From the NCBI RefSeq assembly GCF_036588685.1, contig NC_086374.1, positions 27,892,886-27,956,885 on the forward strand: 64,000 bases of DNA. The letters run 5' to 3'. This document shows, one piece after another, positions 1-11,882 of the stretch. This DNA is from Mytilus trossulus. Taxonomy: Eukaryota; Mollusca; Bivalvia; Mytilida; Mytilidae. A model generated the notes under the pieces. It ran no database searches, had not been told where the DNA came from, and was given only the letters and a program-made list of their open reading frames with translations. Made by a program: the position numbers and the translations under genes. Within the stretch, counting starts at the first letter, position 1. Every line of letters starts with the position of its first letter.

Positions 1-97
1 TCTTTTTATCTTGAAACCTTCTCAAGATTGCTTTTCTATACTCATGGCTATTGACGATTAACTATCCTAAAAGAAATACGCTGTTTTGATTTAACAG

Positions 98-3000
98 GAA
101 TGGTCACAGCAATGGATGATGCCATAGGAAACGTAACAGATTCACTGAAGCGTAACGGAATGTTTGAAGATACCCTTATTATATTTACTGCAGATGTAAG
201 ATTTTCGAAAATTTTAATATCATCCTTTTTTCATGACTATATTTATATTCAATTTTTTATATACAAGCATATATGTTTATTTATATGAAAGGGACATACA
301 ATCCAAAGTCATTTTAATACTTTCATCAGTTGTCTTGAGGAACTTCACGTTTATTATTGTTGAAGGCCATATATGACCAATAATTGCTTACATTCATGTG
401 ACTTTGACTCTGGTGGATGGTTCAAAATCTCCTTTTTTCAATATTGAAGATGAATTCCATATTGTGTGTATGTGTACAAATTAAAACATGGTATCACTAA
501 AAATTTGATACATATCAAGATACTTTAAAACCTATCCGATCTTTATCAAATTAATGATAGATTTAAATGATTTACTGCTTCTGTTTTGAACTGAACAAAA
601 ATCTATCTTGGTTCATTACCAAAGATTATGATTTCCTTTGATTTGTTTCTTATTTATCTCATATATGATACGCAATTAACTATGCTCCCACTGTTGGACG
701 TTTGAAGCTTTATTGATTGACTTCAGTATGTGAAATATGTTCCTCTATCATCCTATTCATACATATTGTACTATAAATATTTGACACAATGTTATTATAT
801 AAAACCTGTGTCACGTTTTCTCCACGACAGTATTACTTTAAAGCAGTCAATACTTCTGTGTTATCATTGATTTCGCCAAAATTATAATTTGACTTTACAA
901 AACTTTTAGTTTATTAAATACTAAGGATGTTCTACCCCAAAAATATATTACCTTAGCTGTATTTGACAACAGCTTTTCAATACTTTTTTGCTCTAAATGC
1001 AACTTCGTATTTTATTAAGTCTTCATTTTTTTTTAGATTTGGGCGGCTTCAGCTGATTCTTTTGTAGGTGAAATGCCCGTCTGGCTCACAAAATTTTAAT
1101 CCTGATATCATTGTAGAGTTTACTCACTTTTTATACTTAGTGTTTACAAATAAATCATATTTAAAGAAGTTCTTTTAAGAAAGACATTCACTTGGTATTA
1201 TAGAATGGTGGTTGGACAACATTTTCTGGGAATAATTACCCACTGAGAGGGGGTAAGGCAACAGTATATGAAGGAGGAACCCGGGCGTCAGCTTTTGTTT
1301 ACGGTTCAGGACTTCAGAAACCTAACACTGTTTTTGACGGGTAATACATGATGGTAGCAGTACAATATTTGTTTTCATTGTTGTATTTTAAATATATTTT
1401 TATTTTCAAAAGAGAAACAATTCCAGTATTAATTGTAATTAATCCAGATGTGTACTTGCTTTGTTGTTTATTAAACAATACAATACTAAGTTACTTGAAA
1501 ATCTTTTCGAAGTCATTATTTTAATACTTATCCCATAATTTATTCCTCGAAAGTGACATGATAATCTTTGCAATAATGTTTAAGAATATGAAGATATTTT
1601 ACAAATAAAAATTAAAGAACCGAGTAATTTACCACAAAAAATGAGATACTTGTTTGCTTTATCATTGTTGTTCTAGTATGATTCATGCTGTGGACTGGAT
1701 GCCAACAATTCTCTCTGCTGCTGGAGGAGGTCAAGGTAAATAAATTTATATATCTCAGTCAGTCAGACATTGATTAATAGTTGGTCATTTTATATGAAAA
1801 TCGACAGAGATATTGCCGATGACATAACATGATCTGTTTAACAATATGTGACTTAACACTAAAGCGGTTAAATAATGGGTGTTATTTTTTAAAAAGCAAA
1901 ATAACAAAAATACCGACTCCAAGGAATATTAAAAATAATTGGAATTATAAATTTATTTTTAAGTAAGTGGAATTGATGGTGTAGATTTATGGCCAAGCAT
2001 AAGTGAAGGAGTTCCATCCACCTTGAGGTCAGAGTTCATCTATAACCTCGACGATTCTTTAGTACCTATTGTAGGACATGCCGCTATTAGGTAAGTGTAA
2101 CGCAAAATTGATAGACATTTCGGATGATGTAATGTCTACTGGTAAATGATGCCGAGAGATTACCCTATTTAATTGTCTCTGTTTATGTCATTTTAGATTC
2201 AATTTTACACTGAAAATATACCGTGCACTACATGGTCATAAATATAATGTAATATTAACAAAAGCTTGCTTTCCTGTTACTTCCGTTATACTATATATAC
2301 ATAGTTCTTATATGTTTTTGTTATATAGAATGGGTGATTACAAATTAATAGAAGGATTTGCTGGTGCATATAATGGCTGGTACCCACTTCCTGAAAACGA
2401 GGAAGATTCAGAAATAGAAGAACCAAAAGTAGATTACTACCAGTTGTATAACTTGAGAGGTAAATCACTGCCAAGTATATAATTAATCAGTACTTCAGTG
2501 TGATGTGTGTAAAATAGAGGCAATGGATATTAGAGGGACATTCAAACTGAATGTCGAAGACAACGCCATTGCTAAAAACAAAAAGACAAACCGACAAACA
2601 AATGTACACAAAACACAATGTAGAAAACTGAAGACTAAAAATCACGAAACCCACTAAAAAATGAGGGTGATGTTAAATGCTTCGGAAGGATAAATAGAAC
2701 ATGCTCGATATGTAGCAACCGTCGTGTTGCGCATGTTTGTATAAACCCTTTAACATGTCTTATTCGTTAGGTCACGTTCGGTAAAAAGGGGACGGGCTTG
2801 TAGTTGTGACATCGGTAACATATGTGCTATCATCTGTGAAACGGATATTCCGTGACAGTCAACTAACTCGTGATGGCGATCGTAAAATGTTCAAAGAGAT
2901 GAGTTCAACTTCACCATTTGGAACTATTGATGTAATACCTTCCTTCTAAGCAGCTACCCTCTATCAAGGAAATTATGATTGTTTATTTTCTGTTTTGTTT

Positions 3001-3328
3001 AATTTTGTCATCGGATATGTCATGTAATTCAAACATTGTCGTAGTATTTTAACTTTATTATACGATATACATTTTCATTTTTAGACATTTTAGTTTTCAG
3101 AAAGTCAGCCAAACTGTTATATGCAGTATCTTATTTTTTATATAAAACGTTTTAGATGATCCTAACGAACATAATAATTTGCACATCAAAGAGTCCAGCA
3201 TGTTAAAAAAGATGAAAGAAAGGCTTGATGAATACAGAAAATACATAGTTCCACCTCTAACAGAGAAAAAAGACCCTGCAGCAAATCCAAATAATTATAA
3301 TGGTTACTGGACACCTGGCTGGTGTTAG
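98..3328 (+). CDS. ARSB-like: Arylsulfatase B-like copy A, 3' part (partial)
   Basis: Sulfatase-family hydrolase, expected to remove sulfate esters from glycans in the lysosome or outside the cell. The 5' exons lie left of the window. Exons: 98-195, 1204-1340, 1677-1735, 1964-2090, 2329-2459, 3156-3328 (TAG 3326-3328), all with GT-AG introns. Each exon has the same length and phase as exons 9-14 of copies B and C, so this is residues 233-473 of a 473-residue protein. Visible active-site parts are the Asp-Asn of TADNGGW (metal ligands, split by an intron after Asp) and the Lys of LRGGKATVYEGG. The C terminus YNGYWTPGWC resembles the end of ARSB proteins. No frameshift or stop was seen. Family is secure; the exact substrate is not readable. 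Confidence 0.9.
830..1120 (+). repeat. Divergent copy of the 'GACGCGCG' dispersed repeat
   Basis: In a copy A intron. It follows the order of the better copy at 37045-37385: 'cttctgtgttatcat', then 'ttaccttagctgtatttg', then 'cccgtctggct' and 'taatcctgatatc'. It is old and degenerate. Confidence 0.5.
2515..2965 (-). mobile_element. Penelope-like element 3' part, in last intron of copy A
   Basis: Inside the last intron of copy A. Read on the - strand, it matches the region downstream of the reverse transcriptase in the long + strand copy at 51.1-52.6 kb (compare 52140-52570 there), including the block around AAATGGTGAAGTTGAA and the tail with CCGTCGTG (on +). It is decayed and 5'-truncated. 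Confidence 0.6.
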
Positions 3329-3340
3329 TGTTCATCGTTA

Positions 3341-3350
3341 AATAAATAAA
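3341..3350 (+). terminator. Poly(A) signal of copy A
   Basis: Two overlapping AATAAA hexamers (3341-3346 and 3345-3350) lie 12 bases after the stop codon. Copy B has the same arrangement; copy C has only a variant. Confidence 0.6.
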
Positions 3351-3399
3351 GTTAACAAAAATATTAAAAAGTCGTACACTTGATTATGCCATTTGTTTG

Positions 3400-3605
3400 C
3401 TGATCAAAACTTCTCATTCATAACCTGTTTTTTTAAGACAAGAACAATAAAAACCAAGAAGTAAACAAAGACTCACAAAACCAAAAGACATTTACATCAA
3501 CAGTTACAAATAATAAATAAGAAACAAAACGAACTCCATTAAAAAAAAGGCACCGTATACGGCATCCGTCGTGTTATTTCTTTGTTCAGTTCAGTAATGA
3601 TGGAA
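3400..3605 (-). mobile_element. Penelope-like element tail fragment
   Basis: Contains 'aaataagaaacaaaacgaac' and 'catccgtcgtgtta', the terminal words of the Penelope tail family. It is most like the fragment at 41690-41880, so these two form a subfamily. Confidence 0.45.
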
Positions 3606-3654
3606 GGTTATTATGACTGAGGAAGAATATCAGAGTCAATGTCAATGTCTCCTA

Positions 3655-3835
3655 CGTATGTTCTCTAGATTAACTTCAGTGTAAGTAAAAAAGAATCTAC
3701 CAAGTAGTTTACGAGAAGGCTATTGAGAAATAACTAATCAGCATCAAATGTTTAAATGTTTAGGGGGAGATAAGAACCAGATGTTGATTCATGGCGTACA
3801 TAGCATATGAAATAACTCATCATAGATACAAGGCT
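3655..3835 (+). repeat. Downstream block shared with copy C
   Basis: Resembles 50872-51065 downstream of copy C ('agattaacttcagtgtaagt', 'gaaataactaatcagca', 'catcatagataca'). It probably duplicated together with the sulfatase gene. I did not find it after copy B. Confidence 0.55.
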
Positions 3836-3939
3836 GTTTTTGTTTACCAAAATTTAACTCCTACTGTGTGAGTTTTTGCAAGTGTGTTTTTGTAATAATT
3901 ATGGGACTCATGACTTACTTTGTTTGTAACTGAATTACT

Positions 3940-4020
3940 AGCGGGTCATATATTATTAGTTACATAGTGTGTTAGTGACTTAACACGATATATATGGGGT
4001 CAGTATATTCCATATGGGGT
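3940..4020 (+). repeat. Short dispersed repeat, 'TATATGGGGTCAG' family
   Basis: 'attagttacatagtgtg' and 'atatatatggggtcagt' recur at 20686-20745. No coding content or clear termini. Confidence 0.45.
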
Positions 4021-4344
4021 GAAAACGTTCAATTTTGTGCACAGGGCCTTTGTTTTTCTAGTTTCGGTTGTTTTGCATTTGTCGTTTGGGAGCCATTTGT
4101 GGATGGCTCTACGGTAAAAAAAAAACCTGCTTCATAAACTTCAAGTCTTCATTAACAACTGCCTCAGCCTTTTCTTTGGGAAGAGCAATATCGTTGATTT
4201 CTCTTCCTTGATGAAGAGATTCAGCTGCCAACATGATTTTTTTTACTTGTTTTGAATTCATGCGTGTCAATAGCCTCGCGGAGTTGAATAATTATTATTG
4301 TAGGCTGATTATCAGGGATGACAATATCGTTAACAGGATAATAT

Positions 4345-4560
4345 TGTTTTAGAAAAAAGAAAAATACCAAAATACCGAGTAAAACGGAAAATGGAAAGTC
4401 AATAATTACATAAGGCAAAATCGAAAGCTTACACACATCAAACGAATGAATAACAGCTGTCATATTCCTGACTTCTTACAGGCATTTTCTTATGTAGAAA
4501 ATGATGATTTAACCTGGTTTTATAGCAAGGTGAAGCTCTTATTTGTATGAAAATTGTAAG
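4345..4560 (-). repeat. Dispersed repeat family 3, reverse copy
   Basis: Reverse complement of the repeats at 28340-28560, 52900-53110 and 58375-58605. It carries the inverse of the words 'ccaagtcaggaatatgac' and 'tgtttgagcttttg'. The flanking part at 4130-4345 holds no recognisable gene. Confidence 0.5.
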
Positions 4561-4854
4561 CAATTTCATTATATTGACATCGATGTGTGAACAAAACAAA
4601 CATAATAATAAGTAAAAATGTTATTTGTCAGGATATTAAAGTCGCATCGTAGAAAAGAATTCGCTTCAAATTTTATGGTTTTGTTCTTCGTTACCTAACA
4701 GATAAGTGAATAACCACCAACATCAATCCCAACCTTCCTTTGAAGTTCGTGGTATGTATCCTTGTGCTAAGATTTTATAAAGATCCTCACACTTGTACTC
4801 TATTTAAGGAATGCTGTCATTTTGATACTTTATACGTATTACATAAGTTATCCG

Positions 4855-5150
4855 TCGTTTGTTCCTTTCATGAATGTGACCTACCGAATTAAGATTATTT
4901 ACCGGATTTGACATCACATAAGCATCACGGCGGGTACCATATGTGGAGCAGGATCTTTCTCCATCCGGAGCACCTTGATATCACCCCTAGTTTTGGTGGG
5001 ATTCGTGTTGTTTATTCTTTAGTTTTCTATCTTGTGTTATGTGCACTACTGTTTTTCTGTTTGTCTTTTCATTTTTGGCCATGGCATTGTCAGTTTATTG
5101 TCGATTAATGAGTTTGACTGTTCCTCTGGTATCTTTCGTCCCTCGTTTTA
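4855..5150 (+). mobile_element. Penelope-like element tail, + orientation
   Basis: Matches 52300-52575: 'tttcatgaatgtgacctac', 'gtaccatatgtggagcagga', 'ttggccatggcattgtcag' and 'ctctggtatctttcgtccct'. At 5150 it joins directly to a reverse transcriptase fragment in the opposite orientation. Confidence 0.6.
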
Positions 5151-5455
5151 AGTGAAAGAACATCATCTACACAGCGGAAAGTAGAGTGAAAGCATATTGC
5201 TAACTTCTTATCTTTCTTCCTAAGAAGTTCCTGTATGAAGTCAGTCTCATAATTACAAAGAAACAATTCGGCAAGAAGAGGATCAGAATTGGTTCCCATG
5301 GAAATGCCGACAGTCTGTTGAAAAAGATAGGAAGCAAATTGCTTCCAGGGTTTTAGTACATTATTATGTAGACTTTTGATGCCCAAACGTTCTATTGACT
5401 TAAATATACAAATTAAAGATCCGAAAACTATACTTATACTTATACAGAACGACAT
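5150..5455 (-). pseudogene. Penelope-like reverse transcriptase fragment
   Basis: The - strand reading gives FQQTVGISMGTN, then LLAELFLCNYETDFIQELL and CVDDVLSL. These are the palm motifs of Penelope-like reverse transcriptases, whose usual form is ...FQQTVGIPMGTNCAPLLADLF...YIDDVLSL. Tyr of the usual YIDD is Cys here. The reading frame ends abruptly at DDVLSL, where it runs into the reverse complement of the element's own tail. A dead fragment. Confidence 0.75.
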
Positions 5456-5739
5456 CTTTTGGAAATTGAAGCACTTTGGGTTGACAGATTATCATTCTTT
5501 ATTGCTAAAAATGAACTTAAATATCTGTCATTTCCCCATTTACCAGGATACCCCTACTACGTATTGAGATATGTACCGGACATTGTTATTGAATCTTACA
5601 CAATTTGATTGGATTAAGTTATTATTAGTTTACCTTCAAACTGTTTACTTTTTAAACAAGTTTATTGGTTGAATCTGAACCTGTATGAATGTGTACAGTA
5701 CCTTGAATGAAATAAAACTGGTAAATGGACGATATAAAA

Positions 5740-5935
5740 AAGAAGATGTGGTATGATTGCCAATGAGACAACTATCCACAAAAGACCAAAACGACACAAA
5801 CATTAACAACTATAAGTCACCGTATGGCCTTCAACAATGAGCAAAACCCATACCGCATAGTCAGCTATAAAAGGCCCCGATAGGACAATGTAAAACAATT
5901 CAAACGAGAAAACTAACGGCTTTATTTATGTAAAA
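5740..5935 (+). repeat. Dispersed repeat family 1 ('GAAGATGTGG')
   Basis: Ordered words 'gaagatgtggtatgattgcc', 'aatgagacaactatccac', 'tatggccttcaacaatgag', 'gctataaaaggcccc'. At least twelve copies occur in this window in both orientations. About 230 bp when complete, with no coding capacity; a SINE-like or other non-autonomous element, class not decidable by eye. Confidence 0.6.
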
Positions 5936-6879
5936 AAATGAGTTCATGTTATTCTTTATTGAAACTAAAGGTTTGTAGGGTAAGAATTGTCACTTTTTTT
6001 CACAAAATTTTCCGAATATATAGTACTGTTTTAATATCCTATTCCTGAGATAAAATTGAAGATTTACGCACTACTTTTTTCCATTCTCAACAAGTTATTT
6101 ATCGAATAAAATTGCGAAAATGCGTTTTACGCACGGCTTCTCCAGATAAATTTATAATTTATCTTATAAAGAATAACATTTTTCAGTATCATTATAAATC
6201 TATATGTTAATTGATTCATAACTAAGGTAGTTATGTGAATAAAGTAAAAATATGTACCATATGTCTATTTTGGGACATCAAAGTTCAATACGATCGTTTT
6301 ACGGTCAATTTCGTCTATCTCACAAAATCTTGTTAGCCACTATAGTAATTCATAATGTGAGACTATCTATACTCATGTATCAAAATGTGGATTGTTTGTG
6401 TGTCAAAATGTGGAATGCTCTTAGAATGTCGAAATGTAGATCGAACTCGCTTATGAATGAGTCAAAACATTTAGGTGTTTTCCAAACAGTTATTTAAAGT
6501 TTACACAATACATTACAAAAAATGTATTCAGGTGTAAATGATAAAAAATAACTAAATATCTAAACTACCATACTTAAACATGTTAAAAGGGCAATAGCTA
6601 CAAGATATGAAAAAAAAGATATGATTTCGTTTGGCTCAATCATTAATAAAAGTTCAATAATGAAATCAATATTCGTGTTTTAATAGCAGCCAATTCGGTT
6701 TAATTTTCTAAAATTTAGCTACAGGTTGGTTACGCATGCATAAGTCGTTTTCAGCCATTAATAGAAAAATAATGTCAACTTTGAAAGTAAAACAAAGGTG
6801 AACAACCTCTTTGACTGATTCGATCCATAAAACATCATTCTTATGTCGGTTGCAATCTATTTAAGGTTAAATTTATAGA
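5936..6879. other. No recognised feature
   Basis: AT-rich stretch. One 81-codon open frame at 6252-6497 (+) shows no domain, signal or family resemblance. Nothing else is supported. Confidence 0.4.
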
Positions 6880-7020
6880 TATAGGAAGATGTGGTATGAG
6901 TGACAACGAGACAATTCTCAATCCAAGTAACAATTTATAGAATTAAATCATTATAGGTCAAGGTACGACCTTCAACAGAGATTTGGCTCAAACCGAATAG
7001 CAAGCTTAAAAGGGCCCCAA
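6880..7020 (+). repeat. Dispersed repeat family 1, truncated
   Basis: Begins 'tagatataggaagatgtggt' and ends near 'aaaagggcccc'. It is closely followed by another copy of the same family in the same orientation. Confidence 0.6.
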
Positions 7021-7149
7021 AAATATGTTTGTATTGGGTTATGTGACCGTCAATAGTATTTGAAGGTCATTTCGATAAATAACTAGTGGTAATCTGCACT
7101 TAAATACACACAAAATGTTGATACATATTATCGAGTACATGCTTTCTTT

Positions 7150-7380
7150 ACTAGATATAGGAAGATGTGGTGTGAGTGCCAATGAGACAACTCTCCATCC
7201 AAATAACAATTTAAAAAGTAAACCATTATAGGTTAAAGTACGGCCTTCAACACAGAGCCTTGGCTCACACCGAACAACAAGCTATAAAGGGCCCCAAAAT
7301 TACTAGTGTAAAACCATTCAAACGGGAAAACCAAGGGTCTAATCTATATAAACAAAACGAGAAACTAGAAACACGTATAT
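7150..7380 (+). repeat. Dispersed repeat family 1, nearly complete
   Basis: One of the fullest copies: 'aggaagatgtggtgtgagtg', 'gagacaactctccatcc', 'cagagccttggctcacaccg', 'agctataaagggcccc', 'aacgagaaactagaaacac'. Confidence 0.65.
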
Positions 7381-7544
7381 ATTACATAAACAAACGACAA
7401 CTACTGTACATCAGATTCAGACTTATTGTAATCTTGATATACGTTTTAGTATATTATAAATCTAATATGAGTCAAATCAGTGATCATGAATTTTTAATGC
7501 CCTTTTAATGTAATATGAAGTAATTGCAAAACGATATTTGTATT

Positions 7545-7800
7545 CTAATCAAAGAGTGGCGAAATACCAATGAAACATTCAAACTCATAAACCTAAATTA
7601 AAACTGACAACGCCATGACTAAAAATTACAAAGACAAACAGACAAATGATAGTACACAAAAAACTGCATAGAAAACTGTAGATTGAGCAACACAAACTTA
7701 ACCAAAAACTGGGGGTGATCTCAGGTGCTCCGGAAGGCTAAACAGATCCTGTCCCACATGTGGTATCCATCGTGTAGCTCATTTATACCATGCGAGGCAC
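7545..7800 (-). mobile_element. Penelope-like element tail
   Basis: Reverse-complement copy of the tail at 52370-52575: 'aacgccatgactaaaaatta', 'actgggggtgatctcaggtg', 'ctccggaaggctaaacagat'. Confidence 0.55.
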
Positions 7801-8464
7801 GTAGTTTTCTGCTCTGCTTCTTACTTCTAAGTACCAAAACCGCCTGGGGTCTTTGCACTTGACAAAGTATAAATGCAAAGACAGACGAATTTGAATCTTA
7901 CACTTGAATTTTTGTTTTTTAATATCGGAGGTAATTATTCTAAGCAGGAACAGAAATAAAACAAAGTCAATGATAGTTCTCGACTAAAACAAAATCCTAA
8001 CTTCGTGAGAGCAATAAAAAACTAATTTACTATAAATGATTTAAGACAATCTTATGTTGGATAAAATTAGGTAGATACTAAATATTGGTCACATGATTTG
8101 TATGTACTCTGACCATGAATCGATAATAATTATTTGATATTTAATACAATCAAACTCAGAGGCTTATTACATAGTTCATAAATTAATTGATAGATAATGT
8201 GCTGTACGTATAGAGCTTTTCATGATACATCAAGAATTAGTGTTTTCGTGATGTACTTTACCTGATATTAGCTTAAAAGGGAAGCTTTAGCATATAACTT
8301 GTCCTTTCCCCATAATTATACTGCTGAAAAGGGACATGTAACTAAATGTATGTTATTGACACTCCTAGCAATACACGCTCCATATTGCAGTAAAGCCTTC
8401 TGCGAAACCACGTTTAAATACAGTTTAAGATCAAAAATGGTTATGAAGATTTGCTCTCAGTATA
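7801..8464. other. No recognised feature
   Basis: AT-rich sequence with no splice-consistent coding exon and no clear repeat termini. Confidence 0.35.
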
Positions 8465-8645
8465 TATAAGAAGATGTGGCATGAGTGCAAATGAGACAAA
8501 GTCACAATTTGTAAAAGTAAACCAGCATAGGTCAAAGAACGGAACAGCAAGCTATAATGGGCTCTGAAATTAACTAGTGTAAAACTATTCAAACAGGCAA
8601 ATCATCGGACAAATAAAAAAAAAACGAGAAACGAGAAACTTTTAT
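8465..8645 (+). repeat. Dispersed repeat family 1, internally shortened
   Basis: 'aagaagatgtggcatgagtg' followed by 'gaacagcaagctataatggg' and 'aaacgagaaacgagaaactt'. The middle part is deleted relative to 7150-7380. Confidence 0.55.
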
Positions 8646-9400
8646 GAAAAGCATCAACAAACGAACGACAACCACTAACTTATGACAGTGCAAACAAATT
8701 CAACCGGTTTAAACGTTTTAACCCGCACACAAGCATGCCTTTTTTTGGTGAAAAATGCACACACTTGGGTTCATATTCAGATATTATCATTGGTATCTAG
8801 ATATAAGCGTCGTATTGTCATTGGCATTTACATCTTTGCAATAGCAAAATACATTTTTCTATAGGAACTTCAAACCTTAAAAATAGATGATAACATTGGT
8901 ATTTGTTCTATGTTCTTGTCGTTTTTCTTGTGCAGTTTTCTCTAGAATATTAGTAAAATGGTCATAGTGACATCATTACATGAAATCGACCAAATAATAA
9001 TCATCCAATTAAATTATTGCAATAGACTGATAAAGAATTCAAAAGAGAAAATAATATTAATAAAAAAAACCTTCCGGTCAATGATAATGATATGATAAAC
9101 TCATGCTAGGCAAGGTCATACGCTACTATGAAACTATGTACAGATGCTAGTCACAACATATGACAATGGTTATATATGATAATAAAGGTATATAACGTGT
9201 TCCTGTATCTTTCGATTCTTTTGTATGTCTAAATAAGAACTTAAAAAAAAACATCATGCACACCATATGATATCCTAAACTAAAATACAAAAAATAAGGT
9301 TAATTCGTAAACCCATTACAATTCTGAGTACTATCTGGTCGTTTACAATGAATGATCTGGTTGTATTTGTAATACTAGTACATCAAATATTTCCTCTTCT
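8646..9400. other. No recognised feature
   Basis: AT-rich. The short open frame at 8682-8864 has no recognisable similarity. No gene signal seen. Confidence 0.35.
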
Positions 9401-9404
9401 TTTT

Positions 9405-9660
9405 AGGAATCGTGTGTAGAGTCTAAAAGAGGGACGAAAGATACCAGAGGGACAGTTAAACTCATAAATCGAGAATAAACTGACAACGCCTGGCTAAAAA
9501 TAAAAAAGACAAACAGACACACAAGAACACATGATACAACATAGAAATCTAAAGAATAGGCAACACGAACTCCACCAAAGATTAGGGGTAATCGCATGTG
9601 CTCTGGAAGGGTACGCAGATCCTGCTCCACATGTGGCATCCGTCGTCTTGCTTATGTTTA
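9405..9660 (-). mobile_element. Penelope-like element tail
   Basis: Near-complete reverse copy of the tail: 'gggacgaaagataccagag', 'ctgacaacgcctggctaaa', 'agattaggggtaatcgcatg', 'cctgctccacatgtggcatc'. Confidence 0.6.
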
Positions 9661-10069
9661 AAACGTGAAGTCCTGGTTATAAATTCATAATTTTCAAATA
9701 TAGATGAAAACTGATAGTAATGCAAAATGTGCAGTTCTTAAAATCAATCCTGTATATTTACAAACATTTTGTTTGCATTATGACTTCTGCAGAAATAAAG
9801 GTATGACGAGAGACACAATTTTGATCCTAACATTGAAAAAATGGTAAAAAATTGTCAACATGAAAGTTTCTTAAACTTTTTAATGCATGAGGTATCGGTT
9901 CATCTATGAAAAGGTTGTGCTATTAAATGCAAAGCGAGATGCCTGTCCGAGTATTAAATTTACTAAAAAGTATATGGTAGATAAAATATGGTCATGTTTT
10001 ATAAATATTTAAAACACGAAGCGTAGCCATTTTAGCACATATTTACACCTTCAAGTTACAAAACTAGCC

Positions 10070-10560
10070 TCTCCCATTATAGGAATGTTAAAGAAGAGAT
10101 CAAGGTATGAAGCCATTCTTCCTGTATCAGTAGTATCCTTAATTTCAAGTTCACTATGATATATGAGATGTAAGTACTGGTTCAAAAATGGGTTATTTAG
10201 TGATAGGACATCATCAATATCTAAAATAAAATTATAGAATTTCTCAAGTAGCTTTTTCTTTTTGTCATTAGAAGGGTTTGAATGAATTATGTTTCATACG
10301 AGTACAAAAATAAATCGGCCAGTAGGGGTACACATTTAATACCCATTGAAATACAGACTGTCTGTTGACTTATCAATCCTCCAAACTCAACAAATAAAGT
10401 CCAGCATTTTGATAATATCATCTTCAGTATATTTGTTGGTGGAATCAGCGTAGGTTTTCATAAAATAAAATTACAATAACCCAAAACAGAAAATTTGTAT
10501 CTACGATTTTTATTCTTATAGAAAAAGCTCTGTTAATTGAGATGACGAAGACGATCCTTA
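10070..10560 (-). pseudogene. Penelope-like reverse transcriptase remnant, second subfamily
   Basis: The - strand reading, across frame breaks, contains DIDDVLSLNNPFLNQYLH and then EIKDTTDTGRMASYLDL. The same region in other Penelope copies here reads 'EIKDTTDT...SYLDLHL'. Farther into the fragment the frame is broken. Its sequence is clearly different from the copies at 5150 and 51.1 kb, so it belongs to another subfamily. Confidence 0.65.
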
Positions 10561-10802
10561 AGTTGAGCATAGGAATAGTAGTGTAAAGCGTAGAAAAATT
10601 ACAAGTATAAACGTTGCTGCAAAATTGCAGATATTTTCATCTAAGATTTAGCAGTAGATCTTTTGAACTTATGAGAATCCACATCTGATTAACACCACTG
10701 TAAAAATATATATGCACCTGTGATATATATTGTTCGCATCAACTACGATAGACAATTTAAAAAGTATATGATATTGTCATTATGTGCCTTTTTAACATTT
10801 TA

Positions 10803-11365
10803 AGCTCACATGGCCAAAAGGGCCAAGTGATCTTTTCTCATCACTTGGCGTCCGTCGTCCGTCGTCGTTGTCGTCGTCGACGTCGTCCGTCGTCGTCGTC
10901 GTCCGTTGTAGCCGTCTGTTAACTTTTACAAAAATATTCTCCTCTAAAACCACTAGGCCAAATTTATCCAAACTTGGCCACAAACATCATTGGGGTTCTT
11001 GTTTTGAAAATGTGTTCGATGACGCGACCAACCAACCAAGATGGCCGCCATGGCTAAAAATAGAACATAGGTGTAAAATGTAGATTTATCTCTGAAACCG
11101 AAGCATTTAGAGCAAATCTGAAATGAGGTTAAATTGTTCATGATGTCAAGATCTATTTGTCCTGAAATTGTCAGACGAATCGGACAACTCGTTGTTGGGT
11201 TGCTGCACCTGAATGGGTTATTCAAACAAAATATTGCAGTTTTTGGTTATTATCTTGAATATTATAATAGATAAAGATCAACTGTACACAGCAATAATGT
11301 TCAGCAAAGTAAGATCTACAAATAATTCAACATGTGACCCCTTAAGGATTATTGTCCTTTAAAGT
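10803..11365 (+). repeat. Dispersed element with CGTCGT tract and internal stem-loop
   Basis: Starts near 'agctcacatggcc', includes the inverted pair AAGTGATC...GATCACTT style stem at 10826-10848, a (CGTCGT)n-rich tract at 10849-10915, and ends near 'catgtgaccccttaaggatt'. GC content is clearly higher than in the flanks. I recall similar sequences as common in bivalve genomes. The open frames on both strands here are byproducts of the triplet tract. Confidence 0.5.
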
Positions 11366-11414
11366 AATACTATCTCTTCTCTTATAGGCTAGTAAAAAGT
11401 AAAATCACAAAACT

Positions 11415-11625
11415 AGTAACCGATCTACGTATTAACCTTAATATCAGATTAGAATATCTGATGATATGAATGATGAAAAAAATACAAATGAAAATGTTCT
11501 TATCTAAACACGAAAATGAAGAAATAATACAGTAACACGTGATTAACATAACTCTATATAACCACTGTCATATGTTTGGACCAGTATCTCTACATTGTTT
11601 TCATAGAAGCGTATAACATTGGTAA
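11415..11625 (+). promoter_or_regulatory. Core promoter block of copy B
   Basis: This block is conserved with the region upstream of copy C (34258-34475): 'cgatctacgtattaacctta', an E-box CACGTG at 11536-11541, and a TATATAA box at 11555-11561 in the context TCTATATAACCA. A likely untranslated first exon ends at a good donor (TTG/GTAAGC, 11622). It begins about 50 bp after the end of the preceding repeat. Conservation between two promoters embedded in diverged surroundings suggests function. Start site not determined. Confidence 0.6.
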
Positions 11626-11882
11626 GCATTTGTTTATTACATTATTTTAAGTTGAGTTTAAGTGACCTGGATGTAACCTGGATGTACTTATTTTATGTAT
11701 CATTTCTTCCTTTCAGTCTTTTGTTAGTGTATTGCAATAATATAATAGGATGATTATTAAAGAAAGACTTAAGACAAATCTTCATTTACCATATAAAAAT
11801 GCAAAAACCACTTATCATACTTAATATTTGTATAACAGATATTTACTATATACCTTTATAGATATAACCTGTTAGACTAAAG

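Noticed and set aside
4221..4463. 80-codon - strand open frame with hydrophobic segment
   Set aside because: Overlaps a reverse copy of repeat family 3; the hydrophobic run comes from AT-rich sequence.
10792..11225. Overlapping open frames on both strands
   Set aside because: Caused by the CGT/CGTC triplet tract, which avoids stops on both strands.
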